A stretch of 64,000 nucleotides of DNA from Pseudomonadota bacterium (GCA_016183985.1 JACPDN010000011.1:303923-367922); one strand, 5' to 3'. Counted from the stretch's first letter, positions 9,308-19,384 are shown. Made by a program: numbers and translations. Notes: generated by a model not told the origin, from the sequence alone.

Positions 9308-10462
9308 TCAATTCTTGCGCGACTTCAACTGCGCGAGGCGTTCTTGGATCGCCTGCTCACGCGCCAGGCGATTAAGCTCGTCGATCGCTTTCGCCTGCTC
9401 GTTCCCGGGCCCGACTGGCACGCCGCTGACCCGTGCGATGACGGCCTCGGCCCGCTCGACCTTGCGCGCGGCGCCATTCTTGTGACCCGCCGGTGATGCA
9501 GCAGCCTCCTGGGCGGCGGCACGCTGTGACTGCAGCAATTCCTTGAGACGGTCTTCGGCCTCGCGGCGGCTGGCATTCACCGCATCCAGGGACTGATTGA
9601 GCTGTGCGATCCTGTCGGCCACGTCATCGAGCAGTCGGTCGAGTACGGCGGCCTGCGCCTCGATATCGAGCTGGCGGGCGATGCCGCTTTCGGCGAGGTC
9701 GTCGCGACCTTGCGCCACGGCGAGCTTCAGCTTCTCGTCAAGCTCCCCACGCTCGCGCAGCAATTCCTTGCGCCGCGCATCGATGCGGTGCTGCTCGGCC
9801 AATGCCTTGCCAAGCTCCACGCGCACTTCGTCGGCGGCGGCGTCGATCTCGCGGATCGCCTGCTCCATCACTGCCTGCGGGTTGGTTTGTTCAGCAGCCG
9901 AAATGGCCGCATGCGTCATACCGGAGATCACGCGGCCGATCCTGCTGAGAGCGTTTTCCGTTGCCATGGTCTTCTCCTTCAAGGCGGTTTCGACAAAAGC
10001 CAACTCGGCGGAAATCAGAAACTCGAAGCGGCCGCCACGCTCCACCAATCTTGCCGGCGCACTGCCGTGCCAGATCTCGCTGTAATCGGTGAGCGCGAAA
10101 GCCACGGTGAGCCGTCCATCCACCGTCGCCAGCGACAGTGATTGGATGCCCCGCACCGAGAACAGCTTTTCGTCGAACGGCATGCCATCGACGTTCACAC
10201 CGCGCCGGCGCTGCGCCCAATCCTTTAACGTGAGCACCACAGCCTGCGCCGGCAGGTGCGAGCGGGCGCGAGCGGCTTCGTAATATTGGCGGTGCAAGGC
10301 GACGAGATCGGCTGATTGCTCGGCCGGTACAGTTTCATCGAGCCAGACCAGTAATTCGCGATAGGCCTCCAGCGATCGCCGCAGCGCAGTAGCGCCCGCG
10401 GCATCCGGGTGAAGGGTCAGACGGCACTGACCGAAATCCTGGTATCGGCGTTTCTTGACCAT
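9308..10462 (-). CDS. PspA/IM30-family protein with TnpB-like N-terminal extension
   Basis: The C-terminal ~219 residues (from an internal Met at 9967) are a PspA/IM30 protein: an amphipathic N-terminal helix (ALSRIGRVISGMTHAAISAA) and a long coiled coil rich in Glu, Arg, Ala and Gln. PspA proteins polymerise on and repair stressed inner membranes. The 165 residues upstream are in the same frame with no stop. They resemble the N-terminal, non-catalytic part of TnpB/IS1341 proteins: a helical start (LTLHPDAAGATALRRSLEAY), then a LPAQAVVLTLKDWAQRRRG block, then SLATVDGRLTVAF and GGRFEFLISAEL. No RuvC domain follows. The internal Met has a perfect ribosome site (AAGGAG, 6 bases), while the ATG at 10462 has none. 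Both a 384- and a 219-residue product are possible. First gene of the operon. Confidence 0.8.
   Translation of the reverse strand: MVKKRRYQDFGQCRLTLHPDAAGATALRRSLEAYRELLVWLDETVPAEQSADLVALHRQYYEAARARSHLPAQAVVLTLKDWAQRRRGVNVDGMPFDEKLFSVRGIQSLSLATVDGRLTVAFALTDYSEIWHGSAPARLVERGGRFEFLISAELAFVETALKEKTMATENALSRIGRVISGMTHAAISAAEQTNPQAVMEQAIREIDAAADEVRVELGKALAEQHRIDARRKELLRERGELDEKLKLAVAQGRDDLAESGIARQLDIEAQAAVLDRLLDDVADRIAQLNQSLDAVNASRREAEDRLKELLQSQRAAAQEAAASPAGHKNGAARKVERAEAVIARVSGVPVGPGNEQAKAIDELNRLAREQAIQERLAQLKSRKN
9967..9979 (-). promoter_or_regulatory. Internal ribosome binding site for a short PspA product
   Basis: On the minus strand AAGGAG is followed after AAGACC by an in-frame ATG whose first base is at 9967. 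This is the best Shine-Dalgarno of the operon, yet it lies inside the longer open frame. Initiation here gives a protein of the normal PspA length (~220 residues). Confidence 0.7.
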
Positions 10463-10468
10463 GGAATG

Positions 10469-10523
10469 AACATAAAGGACTCATTTTATCCTTTTCAAGA
10501 CTTTTCGAAGGCTGTCTTGAAAA
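10469..10523 (-). promoter_or_regulatory. Promoter and inverted-repeat operator of the pspA-yqiJ-yqiK operon
   Basis: A perfect 10-bp inverted repeat (TTTTCAAGAC at 10492-10501, GTCTTGAAAA at 10514-10523, 12-base spacer) lies upstream of the operon. On the minus strand the arm nearest the gene contains TTGAAA (10493-10498). It is followed after 18 bases by TATGTT (10469-10474), a plausible -35/-10 pair. A repressor or activator bound to the repeat would cover the -35 box. The predicted transcript start falls at or next to the ATG at 10462, which fits the missing ribosome site there. Binding protein unknown. Confidence 0.45.
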
Positions 10524-10679
10524 TTTCTCGACTCCTGGCTGCATATGCGAATGAAAGTCGGCCTTAACCATTACGTGCCGGCTTCATTCATCGATGCGCC
10601 TAAAACAAGTAGGAAAGGGCAAGGCCCGCGTCAATCCGCCCCAGGAGATATTTAGGGGCAGATTCGGGCAGCTGGATTT

Positions 10680-10952
10680 TCAGGCTTCGCCGGGCGCCTT
10701 TACAACCAAGGCCAGGGCATGAACGCCGGCATTGAGATCGTCGGCCAGCGCCGCATAGACGAGGCGCTGGCGTTCGACCCGGCTTTTGCCGGCAAAGGCG
10801 GATGCGGTGATCTCCACTTTGAAATGCGTCTCACCGCTTTCCTTCCAGGCGGCATGGCCGTGATGCTGGTTGGTCTCGTCGATGACATTGAGGTGCGTGG
10901 GGGCGAAGGCCGCCTTCAGCTTCGCCGTCATGCCGTCCGCGATCTTGCCCAT
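10680..10952 (-). CDS. bolA: BolA-family protein
   Basis: The 90-residue protein has the BolA fold signature: an ISxKL-type start ([19 protein letters not shown]), the [19 protein letters not shown] core, and the [16 protein letters not shown] helix. BolA proteins partner with monothiol glutaredoxins in Fe-S cluster handling and act in stress and envelope regulation. The [12 protein letters not shown] region carries the His residues that coordinate the shared cluster. The preferred start is ATG 10952; the open frame extends further upstream but would overlap the SEC-C gene. It is 13 bp downstream of that gene. Confidence 0.88.
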   Translation of the reverse strand: MGKIADGMTAKLKAAFAPTHLNVIDETNQHHGHAAWKESGETHFKVEITASAFAGKSRVERQRLVYAALADDLNAGVHALALVVKAPGEA

Positions 10953-10965
10953 CGCCCTGCTCCCC

Positions 10966-11454
10966 TTACGCGGCAGCGCCGCAGCACTTCTTATATTTCT
11001 TGCCCGAACCGCAGGGGCACGGATCATTGCGACCCACCTGCACGACACGGCGCGGCGGCGCTTTCGGGTTGAGTTCGCCATCGACATAGACCCAGCGGCC
11101 ATTCTCGCGCTTGAAGGTCGCCAATTCATGATGCACGCCGGTCTGGCCCTGGCGCTTGAAGCGGGCGATGAACTCGACTTCGCCGGTCTCGTCCTTCTCG
11201 CCACCGCCGACCACGCGGCGGATTTCGAGCCCGCGCCAATCGATCTCATTCATCATGACTTCGCCCTCGGCACGGTCGAACGGCTCGTCCATGTCGCTGG
11301 CATGGGTCTTGTCGATATAGTCGAGGTTCCGCTCCTTGAAGGCGGAATAGCGCGAGCGCATCAGCGCCTCGGCGGTCGGTGCCGGAGCGCCGTTGATAAG
11401 TGGCAGGCAGCAAGCTTCGAGCTGTTTTCCCGAACCGCAATGGCACGTCGTCAT
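10966..11454 (-). CDS. YchJ-family protein with two SEC-C zinc motifs
   Basis: The 162-residue protein starts with [13 protein letters not shown] and ends with [15 protein letters not shown]. These two SEC-C motifs resemble the zinc-binding tail of SecA. Between them lies the YchJ/UPF0225 core ([48 protein letters not shown]). The core has an NTF2-like fold and the function is unknown. It is followed closely by bolA on the same strand. Confidence 0.85.
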   Translation of the reverse strand: MTTCHCGSGKQLEACCLPLINGAPAPTAEALMRSRYSAFKERNLDYIDKTHASDMDEPFDRAEGEVMMNEIDWRGLEIRRVVGGGEKDETGEVEFIARFKRQGQTGVHHELATFKRENGRWVYVDGELNPKAPPRRVVQVGRNDPCPCGSGKKYKKCCGAAA

Positions 11455-11570
11455 GAGATCAAATCCGCTTCGTAAAAAATGTGTCGCCGCATTGGCTTAG
11501 CCTGCGACAAGAGTTCCGGCAAGTGCTCTCGCCCTTGCAGGAATGCGCGCCGCACCTCATACTTAACTCC

Positions 11571-12197
11571 ATGTCGAAAGAACAGACCATCCGTCACAGG
11601 CGCCGGAGCCATTTCGATCCCGACCCGCCGCCCCGCCCCGTGACCTGCAACCATACCGGATGCCAGGAATCCGGCACCTTTCGCGCGCCCAAATCGCGCA
11701 ACAACCTCAACGAATACTATTGGTTCTGCCTGGATCACGTGCGGGAGTATAATCGCACCTGGGACTATTACGCGGGCATGGGACCAGCCGAAATTGAGAA
11801 GTCGGTCCGCGCGTCCATTGTCGGCGACCGGCCGACCTGGAAGCTCGGCCAGCGTTCAGCGAGCGGCCGGCAGTATAAATTCGACGCCCACACCCGCTTT
11901 GACCTTTTCCCTGAGGAGGTCCAGGCGGATATCGAAGCGCGCATGGGCCAGGCCAAGCGCCAGGCTGAAAAAGAGGCTCGCGCCCGTGCGCGGCGCAAGC
12001 TATCGGCAGAGGACCAAGCGTTGGCCGTGCTGGACCTGGTGGCGCCGGTCGATTGGGATGCAATCAAGACGCGCTATAAAACCCTGGCCAAGCTGCTGCA
12101 TCCCGATTCCAACGGTGGCGACAAGGTCGCCGAGGAGCGCCTGAAGATCGTCAATCAGGCCTATAGCATGCTGAAGCGCGCCGCCATCGCCGATTGA
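11571..12197 (+). CDS. J-domain (DnaJ-like) protein
   Basis: This 208-residue protein has a C-terminal J-domain (about 148-205) with the catalytic HPD motif in KLLHPDSNGG. It should stimulate the ATPase of an Hsp70 partner. The N-terminal part contains a cysteine-bearing segment (PVTCNHTGCQESGTFRAP) and an aromatic NLNEYYWFCLDHVREYN block, an arrangement seen in alphaproteobacterial J proteins. I used ATG 11571; an in-frame ATG at 11481 would add 30 residues that do not fit the family. The gene is divergent from the SEC-C gene. Confidence 0.85.
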   Translation: MSKEQTIRHRRRSHFDPDPPPRPVTCNHTGCQESGTFRAPKSRNNLNEYYWFCLDHVREYNRTWDYYAGMGPAEIEKSVRASIVGDRPTWKLGQRSASGRQYKFDAHTRFDLFPEEVQADIEARMGQAKRQAEKEARARARRKLSAEDQALAVLDLVAPVDWDAIKTRYKTLAKLLHPDSNGGDKVAEERLKIVNQAYSMLKRAAIAD

Positions 12198-12397
12198 TCG
12201 GTCCCGTAACGGGACACCCTGTATCGGTACAAGTGTATCGGCACAGTTGCGCCGATTTCTTGGGCACAGATGCGGCCCCGCACGTAATCCATCCGGAAAG
12301 CAGGGCTGCTTTGCAGCGAATGACCTAGTCACCATCCTGGAATTGCCTTAGAAAGAGCACCCTTTTTGAAGACGTTAACGAGCTGACGAGCCCCATC

Positions 12398-13396
12398 ATG
12401 GTCACCCAGAATCTCGCCCAAATCGACAAGTCCTCGAAGCCCGACATCAACATCTCGGTGCGCCAGATGTTCGGTCTCGATTCCGATCTCCAGGTGCCGG
12501 CCTTCAGCCAGCGCACCGAGCTCGTACCCGATGTCGACGAGTCCTATCGCTTCGACCATGACACCACCATGGCCATCCTGGCGGGCTTCGCCTTCAATCG
12601 CCGCGTCATGATCCAGGGTTATCACGGCACCGGCAAGTCGACCCATATCGAACAGGTCGCCGCCCGCCTCAACTGGCCCTGCATCCGCGTCAACCTCGAC
12701 AGCCATATCAGCCGCATCGACCTCATCGGCAAGGACGCCATCGTCCTCAAGGACGGCAAGCAGATCACCGAATACCGTGAAGGCCTGCTGCCCTGGGCGC
12801 TGCAGCACCCGACCGCCCTTGTCTTCGACGAATACGACGCCGGCCGTCCGGACGTGATGTTCGTGATTCAGCGCGTGCTCGAAGTCGAAGGCAAGCTGAC
12901 CCTCCTCGACCAGAACAAGGTCATTCGTCCGCACCCGGCCTTCCGCCTGTTCGCTACAGCGAACACCGTGGGCCTCGGCGATACGACCGGCCTCTATCAC
13001 GGCACGCAGCAGATCAACCAGGGTCAGATGGATCGCTGGAACATCGTTGCGACGCTGAACTATCTGCCGCATGACGACGAAGTGAACATCGCGCTCGCCA
13101 AGTCGCCGACCTACGATAACGAGCAAGGCCGCAAGACCTTGAACGCCATGGTCGCCTGCGCCGAACTCACACGCGCCGGTTTCATCAACGGCGATATCTC
13201 GACCGTAATGAGCCCGCGTACCGTTATCACCTGGGCCGAAAATGCGCGTATTTTCGGTGATGTCGGTTTCGCCTTCCGCGTCTCGTTCCTCAACAAATGC
13301 GACGAGCTCGAGCGGCCGGTCGTGGCTGAGTACTACCAGCGCTGCTTCGGCCAGGATCTGAAGGATTCTGCCACGCAGGCTCAGATCCGGGCATAA
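12398..13396 (+). CDS. cobS: Aerobic cobaltochelatase subunit CobS
   Basis: CobS is the AAA+ ATPase of the CobNST complex, which inserts Co2+ into hydrogenobyrinic acid a,c-diamide in the oxygen-dependent cobalamin pathway. Walker A (GYHGTGKS) is near residues 74-81, Walker B-like [10 protein letters not shown] follows near 145, and sensor/Arg-finger segments come later. At 332 residues the length is normal. cobT follows after 39 bp, while cobN is outside the window. I found no cobalamin riboswitch in the 200 bp upstream. Confidence 0.95.
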   Translation: MVTQNLAQIDKSSKPDINISVRQMFGLDSDLQVPAFSQRTELVPDVDESYRFDHDTTMAILAGFAFNRRVMIQGYHGTGKSTHIEQVAARLNWPCIRVNLDSHISRIDLIGKDAIVLKDGKQITEYREGLLPWALQHPTALVFDEYDAGRPDVMFVIQRVLEVEGKLTLLDQNKVIRPHPAFRLFATANTVGLGDTTGLYHGTQQINQGQMDRWNIVATLNYLPHDDEVNIALAKSPTYDNEQGRKTLNAMVACAELTRAGFINGDISTVMSPRTVITWAENARIFGDVGFAFRVSFLNKCDELERPVVAEYYQRCFGQDLKDSATQAQIRA

Positions 13397-13435
13397 CGCT
13401 AGCGGGATCAGAGGGCAGCAATTCTGGGGGCAGCG

Positions 13436-15304
13436 ATGTCGGGACCGAAAAATCCGGTCGAGGAGTTCCGCCGCGTCACGGCCGCCACGATGCGCGCCAT
13501 GTCGGGGAACAATGAACTGCAGGTGAGCTTCGCGCCCAATCAGGGGCCGGCCGGGATCAGCGGCAGCGAGGCGCGCCTGCCTTTGCCCGGACGCCATCTG
13601 CCGACGGCCGACGTCGCCCTCACCCGCGGCGAGGCTGACGCGATCGCGCTGAAGCTCCGGCACCACAACCCCAAAGTCCATATGCGCGAGGCGCCGAAGA
13701 GCCAGCTCGCCCGCGACATCTTCCAGGCCTTGGAAACCGCGCGCGTCGAGGCGATCGGCTCGCGCCGCATGGACGGTGTCCGCCAGAACCTCAATGCAGC
13801 GCTCGACGAGCATTGCCGGCAGAAGGGCTTTGTGCGCGTCGCCTCGCAGCAGGAAGGCTCGCTTCCCGATGTGCTGCGGCTGTTGGCGCGCGAGACTCTC
13901 ACCGGCCAAGCCGTGCCGGAGCTCGCCAAGGGCATGGTCGATCTGTGGCGAGGTGACCTGCCGCAGAAGGTGCGCGAGGATATCGAACGCCTCGGCGAAT
14001 GCCTGACGAGCCAGAAGGCCTATGCCAAGGCGACACGGCGTCTGCTCGCCGATATGGAGCTCGAAGCCTCGGAAGACGATTTCGATCCGGATGACGAGGA
14101 AGCCGAGAACCAGGAAGATCCGGATCAGGACAACGACGATCAGCAGCAGACCAAGGGCAAGGAGCAGCAGAAATCCGACAGCCAGATGGAGCTGGAATCG
14201 GAAGCTGCCGAAAGCGCTGCGGCTGAATCCGAGGAAGTTGATTCCGAAGAAACCGATATGGAGATGGATGCTGAGACTGGCGATGAAAAGCCGGGCAGCC
14301 CCAAGCGCCGCAACGAACCTGATTTGAGCCGCCGTAACGAGGCGCCCTATAAGCCCTTCACGGCACAGTTCGACGAAGTCGTGGATGCGGCAGATCTCTG
14401 CGATCCGGAAGAACTCTCGCGCCTGCGCCAGTTGCTCGATCAGCAATTGACCGCCTTGCAGACCGTGGTGGCGAAGCTTGCCAACCGCCTGCAGCGACGC
14501 CTGCTCGCCAAGCAGAACCGCTCGTGGAACTTCGACCTCGAGGAAGGCATCCTTGATGCGGCACGGTTGCCGCGCGTGGTCGTGAACCCCGATTTACCGC
14601 TCTCCTACAAGCAGGAGAGCGATACCGAATTCCGCGATACAGTCGTTTCGCTGCTGATCGATAATTCCGGCTCCATGCGCGGGCGGCCGATCACGGTCGC
14701 CGCCATGACCGGCGATATCCTGGCGCGCACGTTGGAACGTTGCGGCGTGAAGGTCGAGATCCTCGGCTTCACCACCCGCATGTGGAAAGGCGGCCAGTCG
14801 CGCGAAAGCTGGATCGCCGCCGGCAAGCCTGGCAATCCCGGCCGCCTCAACGACCTGCGCCATATCATTTACAAATCGGCCGATGCCCCTTGGCGACGCG
14901 CCCGCAAGAACCTGGGCCTGATGCTGCGCGAAGGCATCCTGAAAGAGAACATTGACGGCGAGGCGCTCCTCTGGGCCCATAATCGCATCGCGGTCCGCTC
15001 CGAGCAGCGCAAGATCCTGATGGTGATTTCGGACGGTGCGCCGGTCGACGATTCGACGCTGTCGGTCAACCCCGGCAATTATCTGGAGCACCATTTGCGC
15101 GACGTCATCGATTGGATCGAGACGCGTTCGAATGTCGAGCTCGTAGCAATCGGCATCGGCCATGACGTCACCCGCTATTACAAGCGTGCAGTCACACTGG
15201 TGGACGCCGAGCAACTGGGTGGCACGGTGCTGGAACAGCTCGCCGCTCTGTTCGAAGAAGATCACCGCCGCGGCGGCAAGAGCAAAGGCGGCTTCGCGGC
15301 CTAA
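13436..15304 (+). CDS. cobT: Aerobic cobaltochelatase subunit CobT
   Basis: CobT is the von Willebrand A-domain partner of CobS. The N-terminal half (1-200) is helical. A very acidic Asp/Glu/Gln-rich linker covers about 215-285, and the C-terminal vWA domain carries the MIDAS motif DNSGSM near residue 410. At 622 residues it matches the family. It forms an operon with cobS. Its stop codon abuts the stop of the convergent membrane-protein gene with no gap. Confidence 0.95.
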   Translation: MSGPKNPVEEFRRVTAATMRAMSGNNELQVSFAPNQGPAGISGSEARLPLPGRHLPTADVALTRGEADAIALKLRHHNPKVHMREAPKSQLARDIFQALETARVEAIGSRRMDGVRQNLNAALDEHCRQKGFVRVASQQEGSLPDVLRLLARETLTGQAVPELAKGMVDLWRGDLPQKVREDIERLGECLTSQKAYAKATRRLLADMELEASEDDFDPDDEEAENQEDPDQDNDDQQQTKGKEQQKSDSQMELESEAAESAAAESEEVDSEETDMEMDAETGDEKPGSPKRRNEPDLSRRNEAPYKPFTAQFDEVVDAADLCDPEELSRLRQLLDQQLTALQTVVAKLANRLQRRLLAKQNRSWNFDLEEGILDAARLPRVVVNPDLPLSYKQESDTEFRDTVVSLLIDNSGSMRGRPITVAAMTGDILARTLERCGVKVEILGFTTRMWKGGQSRESWIAAGKPGNPGRLNDLRHIIYKSADAPWRRARKNLGLMLREGILKENIDGEALLWAHNRIAVRSEQRKILMVISDGAPVDDSTLSVNPGNYLEHHLRDVIDWIETRSNVELVAIGIGHDVTRYYKRAVTLVDAEQLGGTVLEQLAALFEEDHRRGGKSKGGFAA

Positions 15305-15652
15305 TCAGCGACGACGCGTCGCGCGGACGGGGATCGGTTCCAAGACGGGGACCGGTTCCAACACGGCATTGCCGGTCGGCCTGTCATCGCTCGGCGTCTC
15401 CTCCTCTTCCTTCAGCGACATGACGGCAATGCCCATCTGCAAGCCGCCAAAAGTGAGCGCCGTGAAGAAGGTGAGAAGCGCTACAGCCAAGATGCCGAAG
15501 GATGAGGTGCTGATCAGCGTGGCCAAGCCGCCGATGTCGAGTGCCAACAGGAACGCGACGAAGATGATCGCAGCTGCGCCGCCGATAAGCGCATGACGCA
15601 GCATGAATTTGACCAACATCGGCATCGACTTCCTCACAATCGATTTCCTCAT
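15305..15652 (-). CDS. Small two-span membrane protein of unknown function
   Basis: About 115 residues with two hydrophobic segments (ALIGGAAAIIFVAFLLALDI and GILAVALLTFFTALTFGG). A basic N-terminus precedes them and a Pro/Glu-rich cytoplasmic tail ending in RATRRR follows. The start is uncertain among several in-frame ATGs (15664, 15652 and one near 15628 preceded by AGGAAG); I chose 15652. No recognised family. It converges on cobT with no intergenic space. Confidence 0.6.
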   Translation of the reverse strand: MRKSIVRKSMPMLVKFMLRHALIGGAAAIIFVAFLLALDIGGLATLISTSSFGILAVALLTFFTALTFGGLQMGIAVMSLKEEEETPSDDRPTGNAVLEPVPVLEPIPVRATRRR

Positions 15653-15829
15653 ATCTGACAGCATTCCAACCGCGCCACTCTGGCATGGTTCCCCATGCGG
15701 ATCGAAGGGGGCATTTTGCCGCGAATTGCCGGCATTTCGTGATCGATCAACGAGCATTGTGGCATCGACCCGACTCGTATTGTCGGTTTATCTTCCTCAG
15801 TCATTGCATTATCGCGCGAGGGGAACCCC

Positions 15830-16675
15830 ATGGCTTCGTTGAGAATTTTATGGGCTTTTGCGCCTTTGGGTGTGGGCCTCGCACTGGCGATGCCGGCTTC
15901 AGCCGATCTCGCCGCGGCCGAAGCGGCAATCGCCGCCAAGAAATACGACGCCGCCATCGCGGAATTGCAGCCGCTCGCATCCAACGGCGACGGATATGCC
16001 AAATGGAAGCTGGCTCAGCTCTATCTGGCCGGACATGGCGGTTCTGCTGGCGAGGGCATCTCGCTCCTCAAGGAAGCCGCCGAAGCCGGCGAGCCCGAGG
16101 CTCAATCGCGCCTGGGCGTGCTCTATGCCAAAGGCGAAGGGGTGCCGCAGAGCGACACCGAGGCCTATAAATGGCTGTCGCTAGCCTCCCGCGGCGCGGC
16201 ACCCGGCGTTTCACGGCTCATGGCCGAAACCAATCAATCCGTGGTCGGGCAGCGCATGACGCCAGAGCAGCGCGCCAGTGCCGAGGCAGAGTCGAATCAG
16301 GCGGCGGCCGGCTATCAGGGACCAACTGCCGCCACGACTGACGCACCAGTCGGCGCAGCTCCGGCCACCGCAGAAACTCAGCCGAGCGAAACGCAAGTGG
16401 CTGCTCTCCCCTCTGCCGACGCACCGAGCGGCATTCGCCTGCAGCTCGCTTCGGTTCCGAATGAAGCCGATGTCGATGGCGAATGGCAGCGTCTGCAAAA
16501 GCGCCTTGGCAACGCTCTTGACGGACAACAGCTTCAAGTCGAGCGCGCCGATCTCGGTACCAAGGGCGTCTTCTATCGCCTGCAGATCGGCCCTTTCGCC
16601 GATCGCGCTGCCGCGAAGGCGGCCTGCAAGGAGATCAAGGCTGCCGGCGGCGATTGTCTGCTGGTCGGTCCCTGA
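15830..16675 (+). CDS. Exported Sel1-repeat/SPOR-domain protein
   Basis: A signal peptide (MASLRILWAFAPLGVGLALAMPASA) is followed by Sel1/TPR-type repeats (about 27-145; YAKWKLAQLYLAGHGG, EAQSRLGVLYAKGEGVPQ). After an Ala/Pro/Thr-rich linker a C-terminal SPOR domain (about 200-281; RLQLASVPNEADVDGEWQRL, YRLQIGPFADRAAAKAACK) ends the protein. SPOR domains bind denuded peptidoglycan at the division septum. The protein is therefore likely periplasmic and linked to cell-wall or division sites. It is a single gene, with ubiD 88 bp downstream. Confidence 0.85.
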   Translation: MASLRILWAFAPLGVGLALAMPASADLAAAEAAIAAKKYDAAIAELQPLASNGDGYAKWKLAQLYLAGHGGSAGEGISLLKEAAEAGEPEAQSRLGVLYAKGEGVPQSDTEAYKWLSLASRGAAPGVSRLMAETNQSVVGQRMTPEQRASAEAESNQAAAGYQGPTAATTDAPVGAAPATAETQPSETQVAALPSADAPSGIRLQLASVPNEADVDGEWQRLQKRLGNALDGQQLQVERADLGTKGVFYRLQIGPFADRAAAKAACKEIKAAGGDCLLVGP

Positions 16676-16763
16676 CGTCGGTGGCTCCGGCGGCCGAGGC
16701 CACGCAAGCTGGTGATCCCGTGGCCTAGCCCGGCCGGAGGAAACCCGCTAGATTGCCCCGATC

Positions 16764-18278
16764 ATGCCCTATGAATCCTTGCGCGATTTCATCCAGAAAC
16801 TGGAGCAGAGCGGCCGCCTGAAGCGCGTCGCCGCTCCGGTCGATCCGCATCTTGAGATGACGGAAATCCAGACCCGCCTGCTGGCCGAAGGCGGGCCGGC
16901 GGTGTTGTTCGAAAACCCTGTCTCAAAGCAAAGCGGCAAGCGCTATCGCATGCCGGTGCTGGTCAATCTTTTCGGCACCGTTGAACGCGTGGCCTGGGGC
17001 ATGGACCGCGAGCCCAATGGCCTGCGCGCACTCGGCGAGACGCTCGCCTTCCTGAAACAGCCGGAACCGCCTGGTGGCTTCAAGGAAGCCTGGGAGATGC
17101 TGCCGTTGTTGAAGACAGCACTCGCCATGAAACCGAAACAGGTTGGCTACGCGCCGGTACAGGATGTTGTGCTGACGGGCGATCAGATCGATCTCGGCGA
17201 GCTGCCGGTCCAGGGTTGCTGGCCCGGCGAACCTGCACCGCTCATCACTTGGCCGCTGGTGGTCACCAAGGGGCCAGGCAAGGGCAAGTCCGACGATTTC
17301 AATCTCGGCATCTACCGCATGCAGGTGCTCTCGAAGAACCAGACGCTGATGCGTTGGTTGAAGCATCGCGGCGGTGCGCAGCATCACGCGCGCTGGGCCG
17401 AGACGAAGCGCGAGCCCTTCCCGGCTGCTGTCGTCATCGGCGCCGATCCCGGTACCATTCTCGCGGCCGTGACGCCCGTTCCCGACACGATGTCCGAGTA
17501 CCACTTCGCCGGCATGCTGCGCGGCAAGAAGGTCGAGCTCGTCGATTGCAAGACCGTCCCGCTGCAGGTGCCAGCCCATGCCGAGATCGTGCTGGAAGGC
17601 CATGTCTCGCTCGAAGACTATCGCCCGGAAGGGCCCTATGGCGATCACACCGGCTACTACAATTCTGTCGAGCCGTTCCCGGTCTTCACCATCAGCGCCG
17701 TCACCATGCGCAAGGATCCGATCTATCTGTCGACCTTTACCGGCCGGCCGCCTGACGAGCCATCGGTGTTGGGCGAGGCGCTGAACGAAGTCTTCATTCC
17801 ACTGCTCACCCAGCAATTCCCCGAGATCGTCGACTTCTGGCTGCCGCCAGAGGGTTGTTCATATCGAATTGCCGTCGTCTCAATAAAGAAGGCTTATGCA
17901 GGACATGCCAAAAGGGTAATGTTCGGCGTCTGGTCGTTTTTACGACAATTCATGTATACGAAGTTCGTCATCGTCGTTGATGACGACATCAATGCGCGCG
18001 ACTGGAAAGACGTCATGTGGGCGATTTCGACCCGCATGGATCCCGTGCGCGACTTGACGCTCGTCGAACGCACGCCGATCGACTATCTCGATTTTGCCTC
18101 GCCGGAAAGCGGACTTGGCGGCAAGATCGGCCTCGACGCCACCAACAAGTTGCCACCCGAGACGCATCGCGAATGGGGCGAGAAAATCGCCATGGACCGA
18201 GATGTGATCGCGCGCGTCGATGCGCGTTGGGCTGAACTTGGCTTGCCTGGAAGCGGCAAATCGATCTGGAAGCCATGA
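16764..18278 (+). CDS. ubiD: 4-Hydroxy-3-polyprenylbenzoate decarboxylase UbiD
   Basis: UbiD decarboxylates 3-polyprenyl-4-hydroxybenzoate during ubiquinone synthesis, using prenylated FMN made by UbiX. Recognisable blocks are [20 protein letters not shown] at the start, the core [20 protein letters not shown] near residue 290, and [16 protein letters not shown] near the end. At 504 residues the length is typical. The ubiX partner lies 24 kb away in this window. The stretch around 17855-17960 has lower GC than its surroundings, but the frame is intact. Confidence 0.96.
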   Translation: MPYESLRDFIQKLEQSGRLKRVAAPVDPHLEMTEIQTRLLAEGGPAVLFENPVSKQSGKRYRMPVLVNLFGTVERVAWGMDREPNGLRALGETLAFLKQPEPPGGFKEAWEMLPLLKTALAMKPKQVGYAPVQDVVLTGDQIDLGELPVQGCWPGEPAPLITWPLVVTKGPGKGKSDDFNLGIYRMQVLSKNQTLMRWLKHRGGAQHHARWAETKREPFPAAVVIGADPGTILAAVTPVPDTMSEYHFAGMLRGKKVELVDCKTVPLQVPAHAEIVLEGHVSLEDYRPEGPYGDHTGYYNSVEPFPVFTISAVTMRKDPIYLSTFTGRPPDEPSVLGEALNEVFIPLLTQQFPEIVDFWLPPEGCSYRIAVVSIKKAYAGHAKRVMFGVWSFLRQFMYTKFVIVVDDDINARDWKDVMWAISTRMDPVRDLTLVERTPIDYLDFASPESGLGGKIGLDATNKLPPETHREWGEKIAMDRDVIARVDARWAELGLPGSGKSIWKP

Positions 18279-18361
18279 CATCGGAGCCCTGCGCAAATCG
18301 CACGACAGCGAACAATGCGCATCGCTAGGCTGGTCAGCCCGATCATGCATGGAGATGGCGG

Positions 18362-19384
18362 ATGCCTTCGCAGATGCTCGCGACCAGATTGACCGATTGC
18401 CTCGGCTGCACCCATCCGGTGATCTCGGCCGGCATGGGCGGCCCGGCCCGCTCGAGCCTCGTGGCAGCTGTTTCCGCGGCAGGCGGTTTCGGCCTGCTGG
18501 GTATGGTGCGGGAGCCGCCGGCACTCATCGAGCGCGAGATCGCTACTGTTCGCGCCCGGACCGACCGCCCGTTCGGCGTCAACCTGATCCCCTTCGCGAC
18601 GCCGCCTCAAATGCTCGAGGATGAACTTGCCGCCTGTTTCAATGCACGCGTCCCGGCCATGTGTTTTTTCTGGGAGGTCTATCCCGATCTGATTGCGCGT
18701 TCGAAGGCAGCTGGCGCTCTGGTGCTCTACCAGGTGGGCTCGCTCGATGCGGCCATACTGGCTGCCAAGGCCGGGGCCGATGTTGTGATCGTGCAGGGGA
18801 TCGAAGCCGGCGGGCATGTGAAAGCAACCCAGCCGTTGGCCACCCTGCTGCCGCGTATCGCGGACGCGATCGATATCCCCGTCGCCGCCTCGGGCGGCAT
18901 CAGTGACGGCAGTGGTCTCGCCGCAGCGTTGGCGATGGGGGCCGACGGCGTTCATTGCGGCACCGCGTTCCTGGCCTCCAGCGAATCCTTTGCCCACGCC
19001 TATCATAAGCAGCGGTTGATCGAGGCGGGGCCGCAGGATACGGTCCTCACTGATCTCTTCTGTATCAACTGGCCGCCCCACGCTCCCGTCCGGGTGCTGA
19101 AGAACAGTGTTACTGCCGGCGCCGGTGATAAATTATGGGGATATCATCCAGGTCAAATGCCACATGTGGTCATCGGCGAAGAAGAAGGGCGGCCCATCGT
19201 GAAGTTCGGCACAGATTCACCGCTCCAATCCATGACAGGTGACTTCGAACAGATGGCGCTCTACGCCGGCCAGGGCGTCGGTGTTGAAACATCCATTCGG
19301 CCGGCGGCAATTGTCCTTGAGGAAATGGTCGCGGGTGCCGCGGCAAAACTGCGCCGCACGAGCCAGATGGTACAAGACGCATGA
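18362..19384 (+). CDS. Nitronate monooxygenase-like FMN enzyme
   Basis: A TIM-barrel flavoprotein of the nitronate monooxygenase/2-nitropropane dioxygenase family. Evidence: ISAGMGGPARSSLVAAVSAAGGFG at the N-terminus, FGVNLIPFATPP, the phosphate-binding VASGGISDGSGLAAALAMGADGV, and GTAFLASSES. These enzymes oxidise alkyl nitronates, and some act as enoyl reductases, so the substrate is not certain. At 340 residues it is normal. The start has GGAG seven bases upstream. The stop overlaps the next gene by four bases (ATGA). Confidence 0.88.
   Translation: MPSQMLATRLTDCLGCTHPVISAGMGGPARSSLVAAVSAAGGFGLLGMVREPPALIEREIATVRARTDRPFGVNLIPFATPPQMLEDELAACFNARVPAMCFFWEVYPDLIARSKAAGALVLYQVGSLDAAILAAKAGADVVIVQGIEAGGHVKATQPLATLLPRIADAIDIPVAASGGISDGSGLAAALAMGADGVHCGTAFLASSESFAHAYHKQRLIEAGPQDTVLTDLFCINWPPHAPVRVLKNSVTAGAGDKLWGYHPGQMPHVVIGEEEGRPIVKFGTDSPLQSMTGDFEQMALYAGQGVGVETSIRPAAIVLEEMVAGAAAKLRRTSQMVQDA

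Noticed and set aside
12198..12397. Cobalamin riboswitch before cobS
   Set aside because: No GCCACTG box or matching helices seen in the 200 bp upstream.
12329..14446. A 705-codon minus-strand open frame opposite cobS and cobT
   Set aside because: High-GC antisense shadow; cobS and cobT on the plus strand have full family motifs.
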